This document shows positions 14,566 through 23,995 of a stretch of DNA of 35,398 nt, piece by piece (positions within the stretch are counted from its first letter, which is position 1; every line of letters starts with the position of its first letter). The notes beneath the pieces were generated by a model that was not told the origin of the DNA, searched no databases, and worked only from the letters and a program-made list of their open reading frames with translations. The stretch is from assembly GCA_964392175.1 (NCBI GenBank), contig CAYMOJ010000019.1, forward strand, positions 1-35,398, written 5' to 3'. A program made the position numbers and the translations under genes. The stretch comes from Firm-04 sp964392175 (GTDB lineage: Bacteria; Bacillota; Clostridia; Oscillospirales; Ruminococcaceae).

Positions 14566-17496
14566 TTATTCTTCCATGGCAGCCACAAGGCTGCGTAACC
14601 GGATGCGTGCCGCACCCAGATTGTTGATTTCATCAATCTTCAGCTGCGTATACAGCTTGCCCTTGCGCTCCAGAATAGAGCGGATCTCATCACTGGTCAC
14701 GGCATCAATACCACAGCCGAAGGACACCAGCTGCACGAGCTGCATATCGGGCTGTGCTGCCACATAATGCGCCGCACGGTACATTCTGGCATGGTATACC
14801 CATTGATTCAGCACGCCCAACTTTTCATCCACCGTGGCAAGGGGTGCAACGGCATCCTCAGTCACCACCGCCATACCCAAACCCGTAATCAGCTTATGAA
14901 TACCATGATTGATTTCTTTATCAATATGGTAGGGGCGACCCGCCAGCACAATGATCTTTTTCCCCTCAGCCCTTGCTTGCCTGATAATCTCCTGCCCCTG
15001 CGCCACAACCGCATCCCGATATTGCTGTTGTGCAGCATAGGCTGCATTCAGTGCAAGGTTGAGATTGGCTTTCAGTGCATAATCCTTCAGGCTGCGCTTC
15101 AACGCCTTGGCAACCCCCTTGGGATAGTTCAGATCCATATAGGGCGTGATGAAGTTCTTCGGTGTCAGCCTTGCGTTGTTCGCGCGTAACAATTCGGGAT
15201 AATACGCCACCACAGGGCAGTTATAGTGATTATCGTTGTTGCCCTCATCGACGTTGTAACTCATACACGGCCAAAAGATGAAGTCCACATTCTGATCCAA
15301 TAGATCCTCAATATGTCCGTGGGCAAGCTTCGCAGGATAACAAACCGTATCCGATGGGATGGTATGCTGCCCCCGATAGTACATATTGCGATCGCTTTCA
15401 TTGGAAATCACCACCCGAAAGCCTAACTGCGTAAACAGCGTTGCCCAAAATGGCATCTGCTCATAGAAACTCAGTGCCAGTGGCAGACCTACTGTACCGA
15501 TGGGTGCAGCCGGTGCTTCGGGAACGCACTGCAAAATGCTCTGATATTTATAATCATACAACGAGGGAATGCTGTTGATGCTTTTCTGCCCTGCACCTTT
15601 TTCGCAGCGATTCCCCGAAATATAACGTCCGCCATCGGAAAACCTGACAATATTCAACGCACAATGGGCAGTGCAACCGTTGCACTTGGCACCGGCAGAT
15701 GTATAAGAAAAATCAGCAAGCTTTTCGGCAGAGATCAGCGTAGTCTTTGCAGGAATATGCTCCTTGGCATACAATGCCGCGCCAAATGCGCCCATCAGAC
15801 CCGACACTGCCGGACGGATCACCGGTCTGCCCAGCTCCATTTCAAAGGAACGCAGCACTGCATCGTTTAAGAAAGTACCGCCCTGCACCACAATATTCTC
15901 TCCAAGCTCATCCACAGACTTTGCGCGAATGACCTTGTATACGGCATTTTTGATAATGGATGCCGACAAACCTGCAGAAATATCTTCGACCGTTGCACCC
16001 TCTTTCTGTGCCTGCTTCACTGAGCTGTTCATAAACACGGTACAACGCGAGCCAAGGTCAACGGGATGCTTTGCAAACAGACCCAGCTGCGAAAATTCGC
16101 CAATTTCATAGCCAAGTGCCTGCGCAAAACTCTGGATAAATGACCCGCATCCTGAAGAACAGGCCTCGTTGAGCATGATACTGTCGATACTGTGATTGCG
16201 AATTTTAAAACACTTGATATCCTGTCCGCCGATATCCATGATAAAGTCTACATCGGGGCAGAAATACGATGCCGCTTTAAAATGTGCAACCGTTTCCACA
16301 ATGCCGTGATCAATCCCCAAACCGGCGCGGATCAGGTCTTCGCCATAACCTGTAACCGCAGAAGCGCAGATATGCAACGCTGGATTCTTGCTCTCATATA
16401 TGGTTTTCAGGTGCTTTACTACGCGCTCCAGCGGCTGCCCCTGATTGGAAGCATAGTGAGAGTACAACAATCTGCCATCTTCTGAGATCAGCACCATTTT
16501 GGTAGTAGTAGAACCCGCGTCAATGCCGAGGTAAGCGTTGCCGGTCACCGTGCGAATATCCCCAAAGGGCAGATCATGCTGCTTATGCCGTGCAACAAAC
16601 GTTTCATAATCGGCACGAGAGGCAAACAGTGGTTCACTCGTCACCGCAGCGGTTACCGATACCGCCTTCCGGATTTTTTTCAGTGTTTCGGTAAGGGTCA
16701 TATCCTCCCCGGATTGCTTTGCATACATCGCACACCCATATGCTACGAATATTGGTGCTTTTTCAGGAAATACCGCGTGTTCTTCATCCAGCGCAAGCGT
16801 GCGCACGAATGCCTGTCGCAGCCCCTTCAGGAAGGAAAGCGGGCCACCCAAAAACAGAACCTTTCCCTCAATGGTGCGCCCCTGTGCCAAGCCGGAAACC
16901 GTCTGATCGACCACTGCTTGAAAAATACTTGCCGCGATATCCTCCTTGCGCGCACCCTGATTCAGCAGCGGCTGAACATCGGATTTGGCAAACACACCGC
17001 AGCGAGATGCAATGGGATACCGTTTTTCGGCTTTTAAGGATAGTTCGTCCAATTCATCGGCTGTTATGCCCAATAGCGATGCCATTTGATCCACAAAGGC
17101 TCCGGTACCACCCGCACAAGAACCGTTCATTCGCTGTTCGGTGCCACCGGTCAGAAACATAATCTTTGCATCCTCGCCGCCAAGCTCTATCACGGCATCG
17201 GCATCGGGGTAATCATGCTTTACAGCAAGGAACGCCGCGTGCACCTCCTGCACAAAGGGAATATCAGCACTTTGTGCAAGCCCCAATCCGGCTGAGCCGG
17301 TAATGCACACCGAGAACACCGCATCATCGAATTGAGTCTGCAACGCGGTAAGCTGCTCTGCCACAGTTTCTCTCACGCGTGAAAAATGACGTTGATAGCG
17401 TTGAAATAAAATTGCATGATGTTCGTCCAGTACAACGGTTTTTACCGTAGTAGAGCCAACATCAATGCCCAATGAATAAACAGGCTGATTCGTCAC
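14566..17496 (-). CDS. Tandem BcrAD/BadFG-type acyl-CoA dehydratase activase plus DUF2229
   Basis: 976 residues. The start is GTG 17496, with AAGGAGG 5 bases upstream; the longer ATG frame at 17574 would read through the binding site. Domain 1 (about 6-265) is an activase/ATPase of the ASKHA fold with GIDVGSTTVKTV, and Cys127 and Cys166 that bridge a [4Fe-4S] cluster in the HgdC-type activator, at the same numbers as in HgdC. Domain 2 (about 320-580) repeats this with GIDAGSTTTKMV, Cys446/450 and Cys485. A Cys-rich segment (605, 608, 612, 631) and DUF2229 (about 665-890) follow. Such proteins pass low-potential electrons to radical dehydratases; the substrate here is unknown. A weak minus-strand promoter (TATAAT at about 17556-17561) precedes it. 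Downstream: the second half and tatD. Confidence 0.88.
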   Translation of the reverse strand: MTNQPVYSLGIDVGSTTVKTVVLDEHHAILFQRYQRHFSRVRETVAEQLTALQTQFDDAVFSVCITGSAGLGLAQSADIPFVQEVHAAFLAVKHDYPDADAVIELGGEDAKIMFLTGGTEQRMNGSCAGGTGAFVDQMASLLGITADELDELSLKAEKRYPIASRCGVFAKSDVQPLLNQGARKEDIAASIFQAVVDQTVSGLAQGRTIEGKVLFLGGPLSFLKGLRQAFVRTLALDEEHAVFPEKAPIFVAYGCAMYAKQSGEDMTLTETLKKIRKAVSVTAAVTSEPLFASRADYETFVARHKQHDLPFGDIRTVTGNAYLGIDAGSTTTKMVLISEDGRLLYSHYASNQGQPLERVVKHLKTIYESKNPALHICASAVTGYGEDLIRAGLGIDHGIVETVAHFKAASYFCPDVDFIMDIGGQDIKCFKIRNHSIDSIMLNEACSSGCGSFIQSFAQALGYEIGEFSQLGLFAKHPVDLGSRCTVFMNSSVKQAQKEGATVEDISAGLSASIIKNAVYKVIRAKSVDELGENIVVQGGTFLNDAVLRSFEMELGRPVIRPAVSGLMGAFGAALYAKEHIPAKTTLISAEKLADFSYTSAGAKCNGCTAHCALNIVRFSDGGRYISGNRCEKGAGQKSINSIPSLYDYKYQSILQCVPEAPAAPIGTVGLPLALSFYEQMPFWATLFTQLGFRVVISNESDRNMYYRGQHTIPSDTVCYPAKLAHGHIEDLLDQNVDFIFWPCMSYNVDEGNNDNHYNCPVVAYYPELLRANNARLTPKNFITPYMDLNYPKGVAKALKRSLKDYALKANLNLALNAAYAAQQQYRDAVVAQGQEIIRQARAEGKKIIVLAGRPYHIDKEINHGIHKLITGLGMAVVTEDAVAPLATVDEKLGVLNQWVYHARMYRAAHYVAAQPDMQLVQLVSFGCGIDAVTSDEIRSILERKGKLYTQLKIDEINNLGAARIRLRSLVAAMEE

Positions 17497-17680
17497 AAGG
17501 ACCTCCTTACAACCGTTATGCCAGAGCATAACGCAAACGGATATACATAAGTCATTATAGCACAAACGCCACAAAAAAGAAAGGCTTTTTCGAGATTTTC
17601 ACGGATTTTTTGGAATTTCCTGTCGAACGGTGTAATCCGGCAGCGATATTGGAAATGTTCAACAAATTTGTGTCAGCTAC

Positions 17681-17709
17681 TTGAAAAATATGGGGAAGTA
17701 TGGTATAAT
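17681..17709 (+). promoter_or_regulatory. Promoter of the xyloglucanase gene
   Basis: TTGAAA at 17681-17686, 17 bases, TATAAT at 17704-17709. It is followed by a leader of about 60 bases and RBS AAAGGTGG. Confidence 0.7.
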
Positions 17710-17777
17710 GATGTCGTATTGCATCATGCAGTATGAAAGAGGTTCACATCAACCAAACAGAAAAAAGGTGGAAAATC

Positions 17778-20366
17778 ATGAAATTCAGAACACGCAAAGG
17801 CTTGCTTGCCGTATGCACCGCAGCAGTCCTCTCTCTGAGCGTGGCACACACTGCAATGCCCACAGTGGCATCTGCTGCCACGAAAGATGTATCCGATACC
17901 ATGACATGGGGTGCCGTTCACATCGGTGGCGGTGGGTTTGTGTCAGGTATCATCACAGGCAAGGAATCGATGTATGCCCGTACCGATGTGGGCGGTGTAT
18001 ACAAGTTCAACTATGAAACCGATTCGTGGGATCAGTTGTTTGCCGACTTGAACGACTCCGAACGCGGCTACCTCAGCATTGATGCCATGTGCATTGATCC
18101 AACCGATGACAACACCGCATATTTTCTCTGTGGCTGCGCATATTTCAGCGACGCAGGCACCAGAGTCTACAAAACCACAGATGGCGGTAAGACATTCACT
18201 TACACCGATGTCACAGACCTGATCCAGGTGCACGCCAACGGAGGAGGCAGACAAACCGGCGAATCCATTGCTGTTGACCCCGATAACCCTGACACCATTT
18301 ATTGCGGTGGCGATGTGACCGCAGGTAAATCCGCGCTGATCAAATCCACAGATGGTGGCAAAACATGGCAGCCGGTAATGGGCTACGATGCATTGGGACT
18401 GTTTACACAGGAGATCAAATGGCCCAGTTGGACAAGTCATATGGTACGCGCACTCACCGATGACGAATATACGCAGCAAAATGGTATCAGCACCATCCTC
18501 GTCGAGGACGGTCTTGTGTATGTCGGCACATCTACCACGGGTGCCAACAATGTGGTGGTCGCGCGCGTGGGCGAAGACGAATCCTTCACATCACTTTCCA
18601 TCGACCCCGGTCATTATCCCGCAAGAATTCAAAGCGACCATAACGGCAATCTCTACTTCACCTATCAGGGCGCACTGATCGTTGGTAGTGGCGGTTCCGC
18701 AGGTGGTATTTTCAAGTATGATACGACAACCGGTGACATAACTGATGTTTCTCCAAAAACAGCCGGCTTCAGTGGTGTGGGCATTGATCCCACAAATCCT
18801 GACCGTCTGGTTACCTCTACCTGTGGCCTTTGGAGCGCACAGCTCTGGCAGGAATGGGACAGTGAGCACAGCCCTGCATGGGGTGACCTGTTCTACAAAT
18901 CTGTAGACGGTGGCGCAACATGGACAGAGATCACTCCCGGCAAAGACGCAGGCTGGAATCAACCACTGGTTTCTGAATATCTCGATGACAACGGCTATAC
19001 CTGGATTCGTGACAAGGCGATTCATTGGGTCGGCGCGGTGGTCATTGATCCGCAGAATCCTGACCGTATCCACTCCACTTCAGGTAACGGTGTGTTCTCT
19101 TGCGATAACACCTGGGACGATGTGCCACAGTTCTACTTCCACCCTGACGGCATCGAAGAAGTCGTTGTATTGGATTTCGTTAGTGTGCCCGGTGGTGATA
19201 ATTACTCTGCCATTGGTGACTACGATGGATTCGTACACACTGATCCTACAGAGATCCCTACGCAATATCAGCCAAATATGGGTTCTACCTCAGCAATCGC
19301 CTACTGTCCACAGAATCCCGATGTAATGGTACGCATCGCCGAAAACCAGAATGATGTGGCAAGCGGCTTCTATACACTGGATGGCGGTGCAACATGGACA
19401 AAGATGAATTGCTCACAGGGTGGCAAGGCCGCCATCACAGAGCTTTCCGATGGTAAGTACCGCATCTTCCAAAGCAAAAAGTCTGATAGCACTGTCGTTT
19501 CCTACTCGGATGACTTTGGCGCAACATGGAACACCTGCGAAGGCATTCCCGATTCCTACGGCTCTAAACCGACATTCTTATTCGTAGAACCTGAACATCC
19601 TGAGATCGTATACGCCTATGTAACATATTTCAATTCCTCATGGCATTATTCCAAAACAGAGCCAACTGCTGATGATGCACAATACAAGCTCTGCGTCAGC
19701 ACCGATTACGGGAAGACATTCTCCGTGACCGATGTCTGTATGTACGACCAATGCGATTCCGCTGGCAGAATTGCATATCTTGGCGAGGGTGAACTGATTC
19801 TCGGTGCCGGCTGGTACGGTATGTATCACGCAAGCATTACCACAAGTGGCAGCGTATCAGTGGAGAAGCTGGACAGCGTTTACTATTGCAAAACTGTTGG
19901 CTACGGTGCACCCAAAAACAAGGGCGATGTCAACGCACTGTATATGTATGGCCGCCCCACAGAGGAGGACGAAGAAGGCATTTATCGCTCCGATGACGGT
20001 GGCAAAAGCTGGGTATGCATCAATACTTCCAATCTGTACGGCGGCACGGGCAACGGCAACTTCCTCGTGGGTGATATGAACACCTATGGCACAGTATATA
20101 TGTCCACCGTCGGCTGTGGCATCATCTACGGCAAGCTGAGCGACGATACTACACCTTCCACGAATGCAAAGCTCGGCGATGTGAATTGCAACGGCAATGT
20201 TGAAGTAGCAGATGTCATTCTGCTAAACCGCCTGCTGGCAGAGGATAAGGACGCAAAAGTGACAGCGCAAGGTCTAGAAAATGCCGATGTCACACAAGAC
20301 GGCGCGGTAACGTCTGAGGATGCCATAAAGATCCTCTCGTGCCTTGCTGGATTAACCACCCTGTAA
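17778..20366 (+). CDS. GH74 xyloglucanase with C-terminal dockerin
   Basis: 862 residues from ATG 17778 (AAAGGTGG 8 bases upstream); upstream in-frame codons are leader. Residues 1-34 are a signal peptide ending in VASAA. Residues about 42-790 are two seven-bladed propellers of the GH74 type, with repeated STDGGKTW/SVDGGATWT (Asp-box) motifs. TMTWGAVHIGGGGFVSGI opens the domain, and the catalytic residues are likely Asp70 (ARTDVGG) and Asp481 (GDYDGFVHTD). Residues 800-862 are a dockerin with GDVNCNGNVEVAD and ADVTQDGAVTSED loops. The enzyme cleaves the xyloglucan backbone outside the cell and docks to a scaffoldin. Activity type (endo or exo) cannot be told from the sequence. It ends at a strong terminator. 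Confidence 0.93.
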   Translation: MKFRTRKGLLAVCTAAVLSLSVAHTAMPTVASAATKDVSDTMTWGAVHIGGGGFVSGIITGKESMYARTDVGGVYKFNYETDSWDQLFADLNDSERGYLSIDAMCIDPTDDNTAYFLCGCAYFSDAGTRVYKTTDGGKTFTYTDVTDLIQVHANGGGRQTGESIAVDPDNPDTIYCGGDVTAGKSALIKSTDGGKTWQPVMGYDALGLFTQEIKWPSWTSHMVRALTDDEYTQQNGISTILVEDGLVYVGTSTTGANNVVVARVGEDESFTSLSIDPGHYPARIQSDHNGNLYFTYQGALIVGSGGSAGGIFKYDTTTGDITDVSPKTAGFSGVGIDPTNPDRLVTSTCGLWSAQLWQEWDSEHSPAWGDLFYKSVDGGATWTEITPGKDAGWNQPLVSEYLDDNGYTWIRDKAIHWVGAVVIDPQNPDRIHSTSGNGVFSCDNTWDDVPQFYFHPDGIEEVVVLDFVSVPGGDNYSAIGDYDGFVHTDPTEIPTQYQPNMGSTSAIAYCPQNPDVMVRIAENQNDVASGFYTLDGGATWTKMNCSQGGKAAITELSDGKYRIFQSKKSDSTVVSYSDDFGATWNTCEGIPDSYGSKPTFLFVEPEHPEIVYAYVTYFNSSWHYSKTEPTADDAQYKLCVSTDYGKTFSVTDVCMYDQCDSAGRIAYLGEGELILGAGWYGMYHASITTSGSVSVEKLDSVYYCKTVGYGAPKNKGDVNALYMYGRPTEEDEEGIYRSDDGGKSWVCINTSNLYGGTGNGNFLVGDMNTYGTVYMSTVGCGIIYGKLSDDTTPSTNAKLGDVNCNGNVEVADVILLNRLLAEDKDAKVTAQGLENADVTQDGAVTSEDAIKILSCLAGLTTL

Positions 20367-20379
20367 TCATGCACAGAAC

Positions 20380-20417
20380 AAATACACCCCTGATGGAGCC
20401 ATCAGGGGTGTATTTTA
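20380..20417 (+). terminator. Terminator of the xyloglucanase gene
   Basis: Stem AAATACACCCCTGAT / ATCAGGGGTGTATTTT with a 6-base loop, beginning 14 bases after the stop codon. Confidence 0.92.
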
Positions 20418-20719
20418 TATTGTCGAAAAAGAAAAAGCCGCATCCGGAAACAGATGCAGCCTGCACACAAGGCAATATCAAATGAGATGGGAATAGGGAA
20501 ATTAAACAGGGAAATGGGGAATCGATACAAGCAAGAGAATGGTTACCCTTGCCTATTGGTGCTATTGTACACCCTGAAGTTTAAAATAGTCTGAAGCTTC
20601 TGATTTTTTGCACCAAATCACGCTGTACGTTTTTATACAGATATAAACAAAAGCTATGCACAAACGGCATAGCTCCCATAAATAAAATGAACTCAAACAG
20701 GGGGGATTGGGGGATTTGA

Positions 20720-20745
20720 AACAAGGTTTCCTCAACCTTGTTTTT
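20720..20745 (+). terminator. Orphan terminator-like hairpin
   Basis: AACAAGGT / ACCTTGTT with a T run on the plus strand (up to TTTTTA). No gene upstream on this strand needs it, since the xyloglucanase already has a terminator at 20380-20417. Confidence 0.5.
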
Positions 20746-20755
20746 AGTATACCCT

Positions 20756-20784
20756 TTGAATCTTAATTTCATCTGAAATAGAAT
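20756..20784 (+). promoter_or_regulatory. Weak promoter candidate before a 34-residue frame
   Basis: TTGAAT at 20756-20761, 17 bases, TAGAAT at 20779-20784. It would start transcription near 20791, upstream of the frame at 20817-20921. Confidence 0.3.
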
Positions 20785-20816
20785 TGAATTTTCCCCGAAT
20801 AATTTGCAAGGAAACT

Positions 20817-20921
20817 ATGAACAAACGGCTCCGTTTTGGTTGTGCAATCGTATCATATTTATGCTGTTTTGTGCCATTTTCAGTCATTTTTGTTGACACC
20901 GCTGCTCGTGTTGTGCTATGA
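20817..20921 (+). CDS. Possible 34-residue single-pass peptide
   Basis: ATG with AAGGAA 5 bases upstream, 34 codons, TGA. Residues about 8-28 are hydrophobic (FGCAIVSYLCCFVPFSVIF) after an NKRLR basic start. It resembles a small membrane peptide but no family is recognised. It overlaps the promoter of the esterase gene, which argues that this may be chance. A weak promoter candidate lies upstream (20756-20784). Confidence 0.2.
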   Translation: MNKRLRFGCAIVSYLCCFVPFSVIFVDTAARVVL

Positions 20922-20922
20922 T
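20893..20922 (+). promoter_or_regulatory. Promoter of the double-CE12 esterase gene
   Basis: TTGACA at 20893-20898, 18 bases, TATGAT at 20917-20922. It lies 36 bases upstream of the ATG at 20959. Confidence 0.75.
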
Positions 20923-20958
20923 TTGAATACAATCATAGAAACAGGGGGATTCCATCTT

Positions 20959-23925
20959 ATGAAAAGGATAACACAAAAGCTGTTGCGCATGACGACCGCC
21001 ATCGCCATGACCGCAGCCATGGCACAAGCAATACCTATGACGATCCCGGAAGCATCCGCAGCTTCTGCCAATTGGAAATTTGATTTTGGCAATGGTGGCA
21101 CAGAAAGTGGCTACACCGGTGTCACCGCATCCACCGGATATGATGCATCTCGCGGCTACGGCTTTAGCGAAGGCACCACTGTAAAGGATGTTACAGCGGC
21201 AGGAAGCGGTGTGCTCAGCGATGCGGTGCAGTTTACCAATTCTTCTAGCACGGGCAACTACGGCTTCTGCGTCGATGTGCCAAACGGTCTGTATCAGGTC
21301 TCGGTATGGCTGGGGAATACCAACCGTACCAGTATCGCAGCCGAAGGTATGTATCAAATTATCAACATGACGGGCAACAATGCCTATGATACATTCCAGA
21401 TCCCTGTGACCGATGGGCAATTGAATATCTGCGCGTGCGCCGGTAAGGAAGGCTACGCGTACACGATATCCGCGCTGGAAATTACCCAGATTTCCACTGA
21501 CCCCACCACAAATCCAACCATTTGGATTTGCGGTGACTCTACCGTATGTAATTATTATCCGTTGGATAGCTCCACGCAGGCCGGTTGGGGGCAGATGCTT
21601 TCTTCTGTATTGGGCAGTGATTCCAAGTGGCAGATTCGAAACATGGCTGCCAGTGGGCAATACGCAGCGGGCTTCTTAAATGCCGGGCAATTTACTGCCA
21701 TCGAAACATACGGCAAAGCCGGCGATAAATACATTATATCTATCGGCATCAACGACACCAACTATTCCAATGCCGAAGAATATTACAATGTCGTAACGGA
21801 TATGGCCAAGCGTGCCATGGCAAAGGGCATGGAAGTGATTCTGGTAAAGCAACAGGGCAGAAACGGCGATGCGACCCGCAATCCCCTACTGACGGGACGT
21901 TGGTTCGGCACACAGCTGGATCAGATCGGCACTGAATTGGGGTTGCAAGTGGTGGATCTCTTTAACCTATGGCAGGATTACTGCATCGCCATTGGTGAAA
22001 CCGAAACTACCAACCTCTATATGAGTGGCGACACGCTGCATCCTAATCGCGCAGGTGCAACCGTTTTGGCTGAACTAATGGCACAGGCTGTCGACTTCAG
22101 CGACACAGCTACTTCTTATGAGGGCGTGCAGTTCACTGCGGGCAGCGTCTACATGATTCAAAATGTCAACAGCGGTCACCTTCTCACCGTAGAAGGCGGC
22201 GTAGCTGCCGACAATGCGAATGTCTGCCAAAGTGCCAATGCTGCGCCCACCGAGGCAAATCAGTGGAAAATGATACCCTCTGCACAGGATGGCTACTACT
22301 ACCTCTACTCAATGCTAAACGGCGGCAATACCTATCTGCTGGATGTCGCAGCCGCAGGTACCGACAATGGCACAAATATCGGTATCTTCAGCAATACCAA
22401 TCACGACGCACAGCTTTTTAAGATCAGCGACAACGGCGATGGTACTTTTCGCATCCATACCAAGGTCACCAATGATGCAAGTGTTTTGGGGGTGACAGGC
22501 AACTCCACCGAAGATGGCGCGAATGTCATTGAGTGGGCGATCGACAACACAGCAAACCAAAGCTGGCGATTCATTACAAGCACTGTGGCATCTTCCGACA
22601 GTGTCTATCTTCATGGTGATATGAATGGTGACAGCGTACTGGATGCACTCGATCTGAGCATTCTCAAGCACGGTATCATCGCAGGCTTTGCAAAAGATGC
22701 TGCACAACAGGCCGCCGATCTTAACAGCGATGATACGATCTCCATGGCAGATGCAGTGCTGCTTGCAAAATATCTCACAACCGGTATTTGCGATTTCAGC
22801 GCACGGAAATACTACGCCATGAATGGTAACATCAACAGCGGTGTACTGGAGCAGAGCAATACAGGCTTTACAGCAACATCCTATGTGAATCTCGATAATA
22901 CCGTAGGCAGTTCTCTTACCATGAATGTGAATGTACCGCAAACTGGCAATTATCTATGTACATTTTATATCGCAAACGGCTCAGAAGTCGATCGCAAAAT
23001 GATGATCTCCGTTAGTGGTCAGAGCGATACATGGCTGCAAAGCTTCCTTTCTACCGGCGCATGGACAACATGGCAAGAGCGTGCCATTGTACTACCACTC
23101 ACAGCTGGCATCAACACGATTACACTGGTTTCCAATACCGCAGAGGGTGGCCCCAACATTGACTTTATGCGCGTAGAGTTGACCGATGAGCCAATTGCAG
23201 AGCCTTATACACCCACCACCGAAGATTCTGACAACAATCCCACCGTTAGCAATCAACCTGTGGTTTACATCGCAAGCGATTCTACCGCACAATCCTACAG
23301 AGAAAGCTATGCCCCGCAGCAGGGTTGGGGATACTATCTCGGCAACTATTTCAGCAGTGAGGTAACTGTGGATAACCGCGCCATTGCCGGTCGCAGCTCC
23401 AAAAGTTTTTACGATAACGGCAGACTGACCTCCATTCTTGATTCCATGAAGACCGGCGATTATTTGCTGATCGATTTCGGTATCAATGACGGCGCATCTT
23501 CCAATGCTGAGCGTTATGCACCCGTTTGTGGCGATGTAGACAACCCTACCGAAGGTTCCTTTGAGTATTACATCACCTTCTACATTCAGGGCACGCTGGA
23601 TAAAGGTGGCACACCCATTCTCATGAGCCCTACCCTCTCCATCAAGAACCAGCAACAGCCCTTCACCGCAGGCTACCGTAATATCGATACCGCTTGCCGT
23701 GCATTGGCTGCAAAATATAACATCCCTTACTTTGATTTGGGGCAAGCAATGGTCGATCAGTTCAACAGTCTCCCGTATGACACTGTGTACAACTACTATC
23801 TGGGTGGTGCAACCGGTGGCACCGATTTCACTCATCTCACTGAAGACGGTGCGGATGCCACCGCAAAAATCATCGCCGACGGCATCAGAGCAATGGGCAT
23901 TCCCCTCTCCGACCTAGTCAAATAA
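20959..23925 (+). CDS. Cellulosomal CE12-CBM13-dockerin-CBM35-CE12 esterase
   Basis: 988 residues from ATG 20959 (RBS AGGGGGAT). Signal peptide about 1-35. Residues about 38-180 are a beta-rich N-terminal domain usual before CE12. About 185-380 form the first SGNH esterase, with Ser194 in GDSTV, SIGIND and DTLHPNRAG. About 388-545 are a ricin-type CBM13. About 553-612 are a dockerin (GDMNGDSVLDALD and DLNSDDTISMAD). About 615-742 are a CBM35-type carbohydrate-binding module. About 768-988 form a second SGNH esterase, with Ser775 in SDSTAQ and a THLTEDGA segment carrying the Asp/His end. CE12 enzymes remove acetyl groups from rhamnogalacturonan/pectin or hemicellulose. The internal dockerin between two catalytic parts is uncommon; I recall this layout from R. 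flavefaciens. Confidence 0.9.
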   Translation: MKRITQKLLRMTTAIAMTAAMAQAIPMTIPEASAASANWKFDFGNGGTESGYTGVTASTGYDASRGYGFSEGTTVKDVTAAGSGVLSDAVQFTNSSSTGNYGFCVDVPNGLYQVSVWLGNTNRTSIAAEGMYQIINMTGNNAYDTFQIPVTDGQLNICACAGKEGYAYTISALEITQISTDPTTNPTIWICGDSTVCNYYPLDSSTQAGWGQMLSSVLGSDSKWQIRNMAASGQYAAGFLNAGQFTAIETYGKAGDKYIISIGINDTNYSNAEEYYNVVTDMAKRAMAKGMEVILVKQQGRNGDATRNPLLTGRWFGTQLDQIGTELGLQVVDLFNLWQDYCIAIGETETTNLYMSGDTLHPNRAGATVLAELMAQAVDFSDTATSYEGVQFTAGSVYMIQNVNSGHLLTVEGGVAADNANVCQSANAAPTEANQWKMIPSAQDGYYYLYSMLNGGNTYLLDVAAAGTDNGTNIGIFSNTNHDAQLFKISDNGDGTFRIHTKVTNDASVLGVTGNSTEDGANVIEWAIDNTANQSWRFITSTVASSDSVYLHGDMNGDSVLDALDLSILKHGIIAGFAKDAAQQAADLNSDDTISMADAVLLAKYLTTGICDFSARKYYAMNGNINSGVLEQSNTGFTATSYVNLDNTVGSSLTMNVNVPQTGNYLCTFYIANGSEVDRKMMISVSGQSDTWLQSFLSTGAWTTWQERAIVLPLTAGINTITLVSNTAEGGPNIDFMRVELTDEPIAEPYTPTTEDSDNNPTVSNQPVVYIASDSTAQSYRESYAPQQGWGYYLGNYFSSEVTVDNRAIAGRSSKSFYDNGRLTSILDSMKTGDYLLIDFGINDGASSNAERYAPVCGDVDNPTEGSFEYYITFYIQGTLDKGGTPILMSPTLSIKNQQQPFTAGYRNIDTACRALAAKYNIPYFDLGQAMVDQFNSLPYDTVYNYYLGGATGGTDFTHLTEDGADATAKIIADGIRAMGIPLSDLVK

Positions 23926-23957
23926 GACATAAAAAACAGCATATCCCATCGCACAAG

Positions 23958-23995
23958 GCGGTATCCCCTCAATAGCTGGGGGATACCGCTTTTTT
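23958..23995 (+). terminator. Terminator of the double-CE12 esterase gene
   Basis: Stem GCGGTATCCCC / GGGGATACCGC followed by TTTTTT, 33 bases after the stop codon. Confidence 0.92.

Larger units (their letters stand above)
20418..20816. other. Intergenic stretch with several hairpins, no clear gene
   Basis: About 400 bases with no supported long frame. It holds GCATC / GATGC (about 20443-20460), AGCTATGC / GCATAGCT (about 20651-20673), and a terminator-like hairpin at 20720-20745. The text around 20651-20668 (AGCTATGCACAAACGGC) recurs imperfectly at 20813-20830 (AACTATGAACAAACGGC). It may contain a small RNA; I cannot identify one and saw no strong promoter before 20700. Confidence 0.3.

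Noticed and set aside
16576..17295. Several plus-strand frames of 69-153 codons opposite the activase gene
   Set aside because: They carry no recognisable domain, overlap each other in different frames, and the minus frame encodes conserved Cys and ATPase motifs.
20884..21660. 258-codon minus-strand frame opposite the CE12 gene
   Set aside because: It is a shadow of the esterase gene; the plus frame has a promoter, RBS, signal peptide and conserved domains.
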